NCBI GenBank assembly: GCA_002862755.1
Contig: PKDY01000046.1
Span: 62,001 to 126,000 of the forward strand
Reading direction: 5' to 3'
Origin: Flavobacteriaceae bacterium
GTDB lineage: Bacteria > Bacteroidota > Bacteroidia > Flavobacteriales > Flavobacteriaceae
DNA: 64,000 nucleotides
Part shown: piece after piece, positions 22,021 through 29,661 of the stretch
Layout of the letters: the number at the start of each line of letters is the position of its first letter
Position numbering within the stretch: the first letter of the stretch is position 1
Notes under the pieces: generated by a model
What the model was told of the DNA's origin: nothing
Seen by the model: the letters and a program-made list of their open reading frames with translations, nothing else
Databases searched by the model: none
Made by a program: the position numbers and the translations under genes

Positions 22021-22224
22021 TTATCTTGGATTACATAAAATACCTGAATCACTATCTGGATCAACTGGTATATTGGGATCATTAGTGTCGATAGGTTTTT
22101 GAGGAGGTTTAGTATCTGTATTAGTGTTAGCTCCATTTGAACCACCATAGATTTTATTAGCATTATTTAATTTAGCTAATTGAAATTTTTCAAAATCAAA
22201 TTTTTTTAATTTTTTTTCTTTCAT
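22021..22224 (-). CDS. Candidate RiPP precursor peptide (67 aa), GG-type leader
   Basis: MKEKKLKKFDFEKFQLAKLNNANKIYGG|SNGANTNTDTKPPQKPIDTNDPNIPVDPDSDSGILCNPR; Bacteroidota GG-leader style, first gene of the LanB operon. Confidence 0.82.
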   Translation of the reverse strand: MKEKKLKKFDFEKFQLAKLNNANKIYGGSNGANTNTDTKPPQKPIDTNDPNIPVDPDSDSGILCNPR

Positions 22225-22250
22225 TTTTTTTAATTTTTATTTTTGATTCA

Positions 22251-22258
22251 CAAATATA
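22251..22258 (-). promoter_or_regulatory. -7 box TATATTTG of the RiPP operon (CAAATATA on + strand)
   Basis: Perfect match to Bacteroidota TAnnTTTG, 26 nt upstream of the precursor ATG; no TTG at the usual -33 spacing. Confidence 0.55.
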
Positions 22259-22302
22259 AATTAGAAATATAATCCTATAATATAAACAATTTGAAAACGT
22301 TG

Positions 22303-22322
22303 TCGATATTCATGAATTACGC
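22303..22322 (-). promoter_or_regulatory. Dyad element copy C (GCGTAATTCATGAATATCGA on minus strand)
   Basis: Matches copies A/B at 16-17 of 20 positions; 44 bp upstream of the TATATTTG box. Confidence 0.55.
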
Positions 22323-22331
22323 GTTTTTCTT

Positions 22332-24047
22332 TTAATTAATTATTTGATTTTCAGTCTCTTTCATGTTTTTTATTTCTTTTATAAAATAGGAAGGTTTTAT
22401 ACCTGTTCTTTTAAAAAATGCTTTGGAAAACGATTCAGAGGTATTAAAACCAGCTTCTTCTGCTATCGCTGCAATGGTAAATTTTCTCAAATCTTTATTG
22501 TTTTTTAATTCTTCAATAATGAAATCAACTCTCAAGTCATTAATATAATTAGAAAAGCTTTTACCTTTTTCAGAATTTATTACAACTGAAAGATATTTTG
22601 AATTTGTATTAAAAATTTTAGATAAACTCTGAATAGTAATGTTTGCTTTTAAAAAATATTTGCCATCTTCAAAAGAAATTAACTGTTTTGAAATATTCGA
22701 TAGTATTTCATCAGAAATTATAGAATTACTACTTTCTCTAATTATGTTTGTATCTGGAATTTTGTTATTTTTTTCAAAATCAGATTTTTCTAACATGAGT
22801 TTTTTAAATCGGTTTTTATATTCCTTTTTTAATTTTTGTTGCTTATATATAAATATAAGACATAGAATTGTAATTATTATAAAAATAATTAGGATCCAAT
22901 TGTTTTTTTTATTTATGCTGTTAAGTTCGTTAATGATTGTTTCTTTTTCTCTTATTAAGTTAGGAATATCATATTCTTTGCTTAGTTTTTTTGATAATCC
23001 TTTGTAATTCACCTGAAAAATGCTATCTATACTCATTAGCGTATTAAGATAAGTTAACTGTTTTTCAGTATTTCCTTTTTCTTTATAATAATTTATTAAA
23101 TAACGATATCCATCTACAAATTCTGGATTTATGTATTTTATTTGTTTATGTATGCTATCTATTTTTTCATAATAAATGGTAGCAGTGTCTTTTTTGTTTA
23201 ATCCTTCATAAGATTTTCCATAATAATAATAAGATGCTATTTGGTTCATTTTATTATCGAAGTTAATCATAATATGTAAAGCTTTATTAATACTGTCTAT
23301 TGCAGCATTATAATCTTTCTTTAAACATAATGTTGCACCTTCATTTAAAATGAAACAACCTTTAAGTCTTTCATTATTATTTTTAATAGACTCTTTATAC
23401 CCTAATTTGTTATAGTATGAAGAAGAATCTAATTGCGTTAATGCTCTATGAGCATCTGCAATAGCAAATGTGAGGTTTAGATATGTTGCATAATATTTTT
23501 TTTTCTTTTCTTTATTTCTTTTGTAAAAGGAGTAACATTGTTTATATAATTGTAGAGCCTCAGCAATTTCTCCCATATCTTCAGATTTAATTAGAGCAAT
23601 TGAAAATTTAGCTTCATAAAAATAGTTGGTATCATTCGTTTTTTTTGACAAATTTTCAAGATTTATATAGGTTTCAATTGCTTTTCCAAAATCTCTTGTA
23701 TTATCTAATTTATTAGCTTTTTCGAAATAAGCTATTTTTAAATCTTTTATATTATTGACTTTCTTTGAATATAAAATGACACTATCTAAATATTTTATTG
23801 ATTCATAAGGATCACTAATTAAAGATTTCATGTAATAACCTTTAGGTCGTAATGAATCATTATTTTCAAGTTTAGCTTTGAGTAAATATAAATCTGAAAA
23901 TTTTCTTTGTGATTTTAAATCTTTAGAATTTTGAAGAAATCCTTTTTTTAACTCATCATAACTCATTTTTTTTAAATCCATTTCACTTACTTGTCCAGAA
24001 GACAATTGAAATAAGAATAATAAACTAAGTAGAATGATTTTTTTCAT
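22332..24047 (-). CDS. Membrane-anchored TPR protein with C-terminal AraC-type HTH DNA-binding domain
   Basis: Signal sequence, TPR-like region, TM NWILIIFIIITILCLIFIY, C-terminal FTIAAIAEEAGFNTSESFSKAFFKRTGIKPSYFIKEI. Confidence 0.88.
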   Translation of the reverse strand: MKKIILLSLLFLFQLSSGQVSEMDLKKMSYDELKKGFLQNSKDLKSQRKFSDLYLLKAKLENNDSLRPKGYYMKSLISDPYESIKYLDSVILYSKKVNNIKDLKIAYFEKANKLDNTRDFGKAIETYINLENLSKKTNDTNYFYEAKFSIALIKSEDMGEIAEALQLYKQCYSFYKRNKEKKKKYYATYLNLTFAIADAHRALTQLDSSSYYNKLGYKESIKNNNERLKGCFILNEGATLCLKKDYNAAIDSINKALHIMINFDNKMNQIASYYYYGKSYEGLNKKDTATIYYEKIDSIHKQIKYINPEFVDGYRYLINYYKEKGNTEKQLTYLNTLMSIDSIFQVNYKGLSKKLSKEYDIPNLIREKETIINELNSINKKNNWILIIFIIITILCLIFIYKQQKLKKEYKNRFKKLMLEKSDFEKNNKIPDTNIIRESSNSIISDEILSNISKQLISFEDGKYFLKANITIQSLSKIFNTNSKYLSVVINSEKGKSFSNYINDLRVDFIIEELKNNKDLRKFTIAAIAEEAGFNTSESFSKAFFKRTGIKPSYFIKEIKNMKETENQIIN

Positions 24048-24127
24048 TGGAATTAGATGGCGTATTTGTTTGAATTTTGAAGTTGTAAATATCTACTTTT
24101 TCCTTTATATGAAAATAATATTCTCTA

Positions 24128-24179
24128 TAAATTCCTGAAATACCAGTCGAAATTCACGAATGTCGAGTTACATTGCTTG
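24128..24179 (+). repeat. 52-bp direct repeat copy A, containing dyad TCGAAATTCACGAATGTCGA (24147-24166)
   Basis: 46/52 identical to 28392-28443. Confidence 0.85.
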
Positions 24180-24199
24180 CACACCTTAAAAAACACTGT

Positions 24200-24207
24200 T
24201 AGATTTG
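24200..24207 (+). promoter_or_regulatory. -7 box TAGATTTG, 33 bp downstream of dyad copy A
   Basis: Matches TAnnTTTG; same spacing as at copy B. Confidence 0.5.
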
Positions 24208-24406
24208 AATCAGAGAAATAAGGAAATTTTAGCACCTCATTTTTTCAAAGGTAGTTGGCCACTATATTGGGATTGATTCAGCTGATAGTAACCCATAAAA
24301 AAGACGAGCAAAATAGGAATGGATAGATTTTCTAAAACAAAACTATCAAACAAGAATAAAGAAAGAGTTGGCTTTTTCTTGTTTTACGAAGTACCAACTA
24401 AAAAAA

Positions 24407-24451
24407 ACAGTCCTGCCTAATTATGTTTTGACGAACACCTAGTAGGACTGT
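24407..24451 (+). other. Inverted repeat ACAGTCCT...AGGACTGT in the 5' leader of the mini-protein cassette
   Basis: 8-bp perfect stem, 29-nt loop, 26 nt before ATG; preceded by AGTTGG...CCAACT pair. Confidence 0.45.
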
Positions 24452-24477
24452 GATTAATTTAATTAAAGAACAAATTT

Positions 24478-24708
24478 ATGAAAAAAGTAATTTTTAGTTT
24501 AGTATTTTTAATGATGACTTCATTGTGGTCATTTGCAAATACAAATAGTGGACAAATTTTGGATCCAAGTTGTGAAGAAGCTATGTTTGATGCTATGGAG
24601 TGGGCTTTGGAAGAAAACTTTGATGATCAAACTGTAAGTTATATTGGAAACTGGGCGTATGCGAATTGTTGGTTAAGACAAAATTCGGAATTAAACCCTT
24701 CTTTTTAA
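24478..24708 (+). CDS. Small secreted 2-Cys protein, paralog 1 (76 aa)
   Basis: Signal peptide; C-x3-MFDAM-x-WA-x-E-x3-DDQ-x5-GN-x-AYA-x-CWL. Confidence 0.75.
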   Translation: MKKVIFSLVFLMMTSLWSFANTNSGQILDPSCEEAMFDAMEWALEENFDDQTVSYIGNWAYANCWLRQNSELNPSF

Positions 24709-24719
24709 TTTATTAGGTC

Positions 24720-24965
24720 ATGATTATGAAAAAAATAGTTTTAAGTACGCTTATTTTTGTTTCGTTGTCTTCTTTTACTACAAGATTAACATCACAACAA
24801 GTAGCGGTAGGTTATTGTGATGATAGGATGTTTGATGCTATGGATTGGGCCGCAGAGGCTGGATTAGATGATCAACAAATTGCAAATGCTGGAAATGCTG
24901 CATATGCAGAATGTTGGTTAATGAATAGAAACCTAATAAGAGATTCTGGTCAAGGAGTTGATTAA
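24720..24965 (+). CDS. Small secreted 2-Cys protein, paralog 2 (81 aa)
   Basis: Signal peptide; 20/35 identity without gaps to paralog 1 across the Cys-Cys segment. Confidence 0.75.
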   Translation: MIMKKIVLSTLIFVSLSSFTTRLTSQQVAVGYCDDRMFDAMDWAAEAGLDDQQIANAGNAAYAECWLMNRNLIRDSGQGVD

Positions 24966-25003
24966 AATGAAAACAGGGGGCAATGTCCCCTGTTAAATAA
25001 AAT

Positions 25004-25687
25004 ATGATGAAAAATAAATTTATACTACTATTTGTACTATTTGCTATAACTACTGTTGTTTCTCAAAATAATGTAGCAAAATATAATGTTCTTTTTAAAG
25101 TTCAAAATCCAAAAAGAGAGTCGGCTTTTTTTGATAAAATTACTGAGGCTTCTAAAAATCTTGAATTTGAATTAGTTTTTAATGATAGTGTTTCGTTTTT
25201 TTCAATTTCAAAAAAAATGATTTTAGATGACAGAAGTTTTGAAAAAGCTGCTTCTAAAATAATAAGTAAAGGAGATTATTTATATAAAAAAGATAACTCT
25301 TCATTTTATGTTATAAATGATAATCTTTATTATGAAAAGAAAAAAGACTCTTCAGATTGGAATATAACTACTGAAGCTAAGGTAATACAAAATTTAACCT
25401 GTTATAAAGCGACTAAAATTAAAAAAGTGACCAATCAGAGAGGAACTTTTAATCATGAAATTACAGCATGGTTTTGCCCTGAAATTCCTTTTAGTTATGG
25501 GCCTAACGAGTATAATGGTTTGCCTGGTTTGATAGTTGAATTAATTGAAATGCCTGCCACTCATTTTGTGTTAAAATCAATTACTTTTCATAAAGACAAT
25601 ACAGAAATTCTTCAATTGAATAAATTGAAAGAAATTGATGAAAAAGCCTATTATGATGCTATTAAAGCTAATTTGCCTGAAAGATAA
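25004..25687 (+). CDS. GLPGLI family protein
   Basis: Signal peptide and literal YNGLPGLIVEL motif. Confidence 0.9.
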   Translation: MMKNKFILLFVLFAITTVVSQNNVAKYNVLFKVQNPKRESAFFDKITEASKNLEFELVFNDSVSFFSISKKMILDDRSFEKAASKIISKGDYLYKKDNSSFYVINDNLYYEKKKDSSDWNITTEAKVIQNLTCYKATKIKKVTNQRGTFNHEITAWFCPEIPFSYGPNEYNGLPGLIVELIEMPATHFVLKSITFHKDNTEILQLNKLKEIDEKAYYDAIKANLPER

Positions 25688-28354
25688 ATGAATATTAATT
25701 TTTTTTGGTTGTTAATTTTAAGTGTTTCTTTTTCTTTCTCTCAAACCATTACAGGAACGGTAAAAGATAGTTTACAAAATCCATTAGCCAATGCCAATGT
25801 AATAGCCAAACCTTTACTAGAAAACAAAGGACTTAAATTTGCAATTGCCGATCATTTAGGGAGGTATAAACTGGAACTGGAAAAAGAAGTACCTTATGAA
25901 ATTAAAGTTTCCTATTTAGGATATAAGGAATCTTTGTTAAAAGTAGATACCAATAGCAATCTTAAAGAGCATCATTTTGTATTACAAGAAAGCGGGCAAC
26001 AATTAAAGGAAATTGTAATCGACTATGAGTATAAACCTATAGTGGTAAAAAAAGATACCTTAATTTATAATGTGGCTTCTTTTGCAAATGGCAATGAGCG
26101 CAAAATGAAAGAAGTGCTAGAAAAGATGCCAGGTGTAGAAGTCGACAAAGATGGAACTGTTACGGTACAAGGTAAAAAAGTGACTCAAATGATGGTGGAA
26201 GGCAAATCCTTTTTTGGTGGCGGTTCTAAATTAGCCGTAGAAAATATTCCAGCCGATGCATTAGACAAAATTGAAGTAATTGACCATTTCAATAAAGTGG
26301 GTTTTCTAAAGGAAGTGTCAGATAGCGATGAACTGGCCATGAATGTAAAGCTCAAAGAAGAGAAAAAGAAATTTGTGTTTGGAGATGTGGAAGCGGGTGC
26401 TGAGGTGGCAAACGATAATGGATTTCATTTGTTGCACACGGCTTTGTTTTATTACAGTCCAAAAACCAATGTAAGTTTTATTGGAGATGCGAATAACATA
26501 GGAAAAAGAACCTTTTCTTTTCAGGACTTGATGCGTTTTCAAGGAGGTGTGAGTAGTTTTTTAAATGATAGAAAACAATTGACTAATTTGTACGCTTTTA
26601 CAACTGATAATACCGATGTTATTGAAAATAAATCGCAATTTGGAGCTTTAAATTTTCAACACGATCTTAATTCAAAACTGGCAGTTGAAGGTTTTGCCAT
26701 TTTTTCAAAACTATTTAGCGCTTCTTTAACGGAAAGCAATAACGAATATTTGCAAAATAGCGCTTTTACTTTTGAAAATAGAACGACCCAAAAAGAAAAT
26801 AAAACGGTTTTAGGTATTGCAAATGTTAAGCTCGATTACAGCCCAACTGACCATTCTAAATGGTTTTACAATGCGCAATTGCAATCGAGTGCCAACGATG
26901 CTGCGTCTATGTTGAACTCCATTAGAGATGGACAACAAAGTGTTTTTGAAACCCTAAACGAAGCAGAAAACAATCAAATCAAGCAATTTATAGAATGGCA
27001 CAAACAGTATAAAAATACCAAGCATACCACGACTTTTGTAGTAAATCAAAGTTATGAGAACAACACTCCTACGAATACCTGGTTAACCGATACCGAATTT
27101 TTAGCAGGGTTGATTCCTTTGGAAAATGATAGTTTTTATGAAATTCAGCAAGTTAAAAAAGTAAAAAATAACACTATAGATGCTTTGTTCAAGCATTATT
27201 GGATTGTCAACAATTACAATCATTTGTATACCAATGTAGGAAATAATTTTGGCACCACTCATTTGCAAATTTCAGAAAAGCAGTTCGTGTCAGACGGTAC
27301 GGTTAACGATTTTGCCAATGGTGGTTTTGGAAATGATTTGGAGTATGTCCTGAATGATTTTTATGTAGGCTTGGAATACAAATTCAAAATAGGAAAATGG
27401 ATCAATAAACCGGGAATCTATGCTCATAAGTATCATTTACAAACCCATCAAATTGCAGCTACCTATACTGTAAGAAAAACGTATTTGGAACCGCAATGGG
27501 ATAGTGAGTACGAGTTCAACCAATCGGAAGCACTGACTTTTAAGTATCAATTGGCAAATGATTTTCCAGATGCAACCCAACTATTAGAACGCTATACGTT
27601 GCAAAGCTATAATACTGTTATTAGAGGAAATGCTTTATTGAGTAATGAGCGTTTTCATACGGCTAGTTTGCGTTATAAAAAAAACAGTATGTATCGCGGT
27701 TTAATGCTTTTTGCAAACATTAATTTCAATAAAAAGATAAGAACCATTAGAAATAAAGTAGAACTGGACGGAATCAATCAGTTTAACACGCCTATTATTA
27801 CAGACAATCCAGAAACCAATTGGAGAGCCTACGGAACGCTTAGTAAAAAAATCCACCGTTTTCGATTGCAGTTCAATTCCAGCCTAAGTAGGTTCAGTTA
27901 TATTCAAACCTTAAACAATCAAACGACTACTAATAATAGAAACAATCAGGTTGTAGGTGTAAAGATAAGTACAGCTACTAAAAAATGGCCTAGTGCCAGT
28001 GTAGGGTATAACAAAAGTTTCAGTCAGTTTAGCGGTTTAACTTCGTCCCAATTTACAAATGACGTTTTTTCTTTCAGTTGGGATATCGACTTCTTAAAAT
28101 CCTTTACTTTTAAAACCGATTATGAAGTGACGTTTAATGAAAATAGTCAAAATCAAAAAACAACCTATCGCATTGGTAATGCCTATTTGAGTTATCAAAA
28201 GAAAGATCATCCGTTGCGCTTCGAACTTTCAGCACGCAACTATTTGAATAATGGAACAATAATTAATAATTCCTTTTCAGATTTTTTAATTTCCAATTCC
28301 ACAACTTTTACTTTGCCAAGAATTGTCTTATTATCAATAAGTTATAAATTATAA
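25688..28354 (+). CDS. Outer-membrane beta-barrel protein with carboxypeptidase-like regulatory domain (TonB-dependent receptor-like)
   Basis: ITGTVKDSLQNPLANANV N-terminal domain, plug-like region, long beta-barrel; abuts the GLPGLI stop codon. Confidence 0.85.
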   Translation: MNINFFWLLILSVSFSFSQTITGTVKDSLQNPLANANVIAKPLLENKGLKFAIADHLGRYKLELEKEVPYEIKVSYLGYKESLLKVDTNSNLKEHHFVLQESGQQLKEIVIDYEYKPIVVKKDTLIYNVASFANGNERKMKEVLEKMPGVEVDKDGTVTVQGKKVTQMMVEGKSFFGGGSKLAVENIPADALDKIEVIDHFNKVGFLKEVSDSDELAMNVKLKEEKKKFVFGDVEAGAEVANDNGFHLLHTALFYYSPKTNVSFIGDANNIGKRTFSFQDLMRFQGGVSSFLNDRKQLTNLYAFTTDNTDVIENKSQFGALNFQHDLNSKLAVEGFAIFSKLFSASLTESNNEYLQNSAFTFENRTTQKENKTVLGIANVKLDYSPTDHSKWFYNAQLQSSANDAASMLNSIRDGQQSVFETLNEAENNQIKQFIEWHKQYKNTKHTTTFVVNQSYENNTPTNTWLTDTEFLAGLIPLENDSFYEIQQVKKVKNNTIDALFKHYWIVNNYNHLYTNVGNNFGTTHLQISEKQFVSDGTVNDFANGGFGNDLEYVLNDFYVGLEYKFKIGKWINKPGIYAHKYHLQTHQIAATYTVRKTYLEPQWDSEYEFNQSEALTFKYQLANDFPDATQLLERYTLQSYNTVIRGNALLSNERFHTASLRYKKNSMYRGLMLFANINFNKKIRTIRNKVELDGINQFNTPIITDNPETNWRAYGTLSKKIHRFRLQFNSSLSRFSYIQTLNNQTTTNNRNNQVVGVKISTATKKWPSASVGYNKSFSQFSGLTSSQFTNDVFSFSWDIDFLKSFTFKTDYEVTFNENSQNQKTTYRIGNAYLSYQKKDHPLRFELSARNYLNNGTIINNSFSDFLISNSTTFTLPRIVLLSISYKL

Positions 28355-28391
28355 TCATTTAGTGCTTCTTAAAGTGATAATGTATTTTATC

Positions 28392-28443
28392 TAAATTCCT
28401 GAAAAACCAGTCGAAATTCACGAATATCGAGTAATATCGTTTG
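28392..28443 (+). repeat. 52-bp direct repeat copy B, containing dyad TCGAAATTCACGAATATCGA (28411-28430)
   Basis: 46/52 identical to copy A. Confidence 0.85.
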
Positions 28444-28463
28444 TCTGGGTCAAAAAAGCCCAG

Positions 28464-28471
28464 TAGTTTTG
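28464..28471 (+). promoter_or_regulatory. -7 box TAGTTTTG, 33 bp downstream of dyad copy B
   Basis: Matches TAnnTTTG; spacing identical to copy A. Confidence 0.5.
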
Positions 28472-28476
28472 ACTCA

Positions 28477-28651
28477 TCAATTGGAAGCGCTTATTAATTT
28501 CTTTACAAAAGGTTTTAAAAACAACATTTCAATTTTTGAATAAACTTCTTATTGCCTGTTCCTAATAAGGTTTATTAATATTGTATACGCCATGTAGTTA
28601 GTTGTGATTGTATGCCACAAAAAAAGCGTTCTTTGTTGAGAACGCTTTTTT
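28477..28651 (+). ncRNA. Candidate ~175-nt small RNA
   Basis: Promoter-like element B upstream, stem-loop AATAAAC-TT-CTTATT/AATAAG-GTTTATT (28539-28576), terminator at the end, no convincing ORF. Confidence 0.35.
28619..28651. terminator. Bidirectional terminator
   Basis: AAAAAAAGCGTTCT-TTGTTG-AGAACGCTTTTTT. Confidence 0.85.
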
Positions 28652-28683
28652 CATACACAAACCGTAGTCTTTGTTTTTATGGA

Positions 28684-28827
28684 CTAGTGTTTTTGCTGTT
28701 GTTTTTTAATGGTTTTTTTATCAATATCAAATTGATTGGTTTTCTGATCCACATTTCCCGTTGGATTCGTTGGATTGGTCTGTTCTTTAGTTCTTTTAAA
28801 TTTCTTTGAATCTTTAATAATTCCCAT
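28684..28827 (-). CDS. 47-aa small protein MGIIKDSKKFKRTKEQTNPTNPTGNVDQKTNQFDIDKKTIKKQQQKH (not in ORF track)
   Basis: Complete 48-codon ORF with plausible hydrophilic composition. Confidence 0.5.
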   Translation of the reverse strand: MGIIKDSKKFKRTKEQTNPTNPTGNVDQKTNQFDIDKKTIKKQQQKH

Positions 28828-28988
28828 AATATGTGTGTTTTAATGTTATAGGAAGAATATAAAAAATATAAATTCAAATGCTCTTAAAGTTATCTTAAAG
28901 TATTGTAAATGAGCGTTAAAATAGGGGTTGTTATTGTTTTATAGTGGAGTAAAACGAAAGCCTTTCTTTTTCCCTTTTCCTTTTCCTA

Positions 28989-29513
28989 CTACATCTTCTG
29001 AAACAAATCCCAAACCACAATTCCAGCACTTACCGAAATGTTTAAAGAATGTTTGGTACCCAGTTGAGGTATTTCAATAACCCCATCACTTTTATTAATC
29101 GCTTCTTGTGCCACGCCTTTTACTTCGTTTCCAAAAATTAAGGCATATTTTTTAGTAGCATCTACTTTAAAATCGTTTAGCATAATTGAGTTTTCGGTTT
29201 GCTCAATAGAATACACCACAACTTGTTCTTGGTGCAAACGGTCTACCACTTCTAATACATCTTTGGCATATTCCCAAGCTACTGTTTCAGTTGCACCCAA
29301 AGCGGTTTTATGAATTTCTTTATTAGGCGGCACAGCAGTAATACCACACAAATAAATTTTTTCTACTAAAAAGGCATCGGCTGTTCTAAAAACCGAACCA
29401 ATGTTATGTAAACTTCTAATGTCGTCTAATACTAAAATGAGCGGTGTTTTCTCTGCTTCTTTAAAGCCTTCTTTGTCTAATCGCTCTAGTTCTGCGTTGG
29501 CTAATTTTCTCAT
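28989..29513 (-). CDS. SpoU-type TrmH family RNA methyltransferase
   Basis: LVLDDIRSLHNIGSVFRTADAF, FGNEVKGV, IPQLGTKHSLNISVSAGI. Confidence 0.92.
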   Translation of the reverse strand: MRKLANAELERLDKEGFKEAEKTPLILVLDDIRSLHNIGSVFRTADAFLVEKIYLCGITAVPPNKEIHKTALGATETVAWEYAKDVLEVVDRLHQEQVVVYSIEQTENSIMLNDFKVDATKKYALIFGNEVKGVAQEAINKSDGVIEIPQLGTKHSLNISVSAGIVVWDLFQKM

Positions 29514-29661
29514 AGGGCAAAAATAGAGATAATGCGGCAATTTGACAATGCGTCAATGGGTCAATTTGAACGCGTAAGGGAAATTAAAATTGTTCTTGTT
29601 CTTCCACTTGAAATTATTCTTGATTTTATTACCTTCGCAACGATACTAAAATTTAAGAATT

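Noticed and set aside
24180-24470. Possible insertion-sequence remnant between regulator and mini-proteins
   Set aside because: Short readable stretches (e.g. LAPHFFKGSWPLYWD*) are interrupted by stops and I cannot assign them to a transposase; no terminal inverted repeats or target duplication seen
28612-28877. 65-aa (+) and 66-aa (-) ORFs from the ORF track
   Set aside because: The + ORF begins inside a terminator hairpin and the - ORF is out of frame with the more plausible 47-aa ORF at 28684-28827
13848-28950. LanC cyclase, C39 peptidase/ABC exporter in the RiPP locus
   Set aside because: Looked for and not found among the ORFs in this interval; absence is limited to this window
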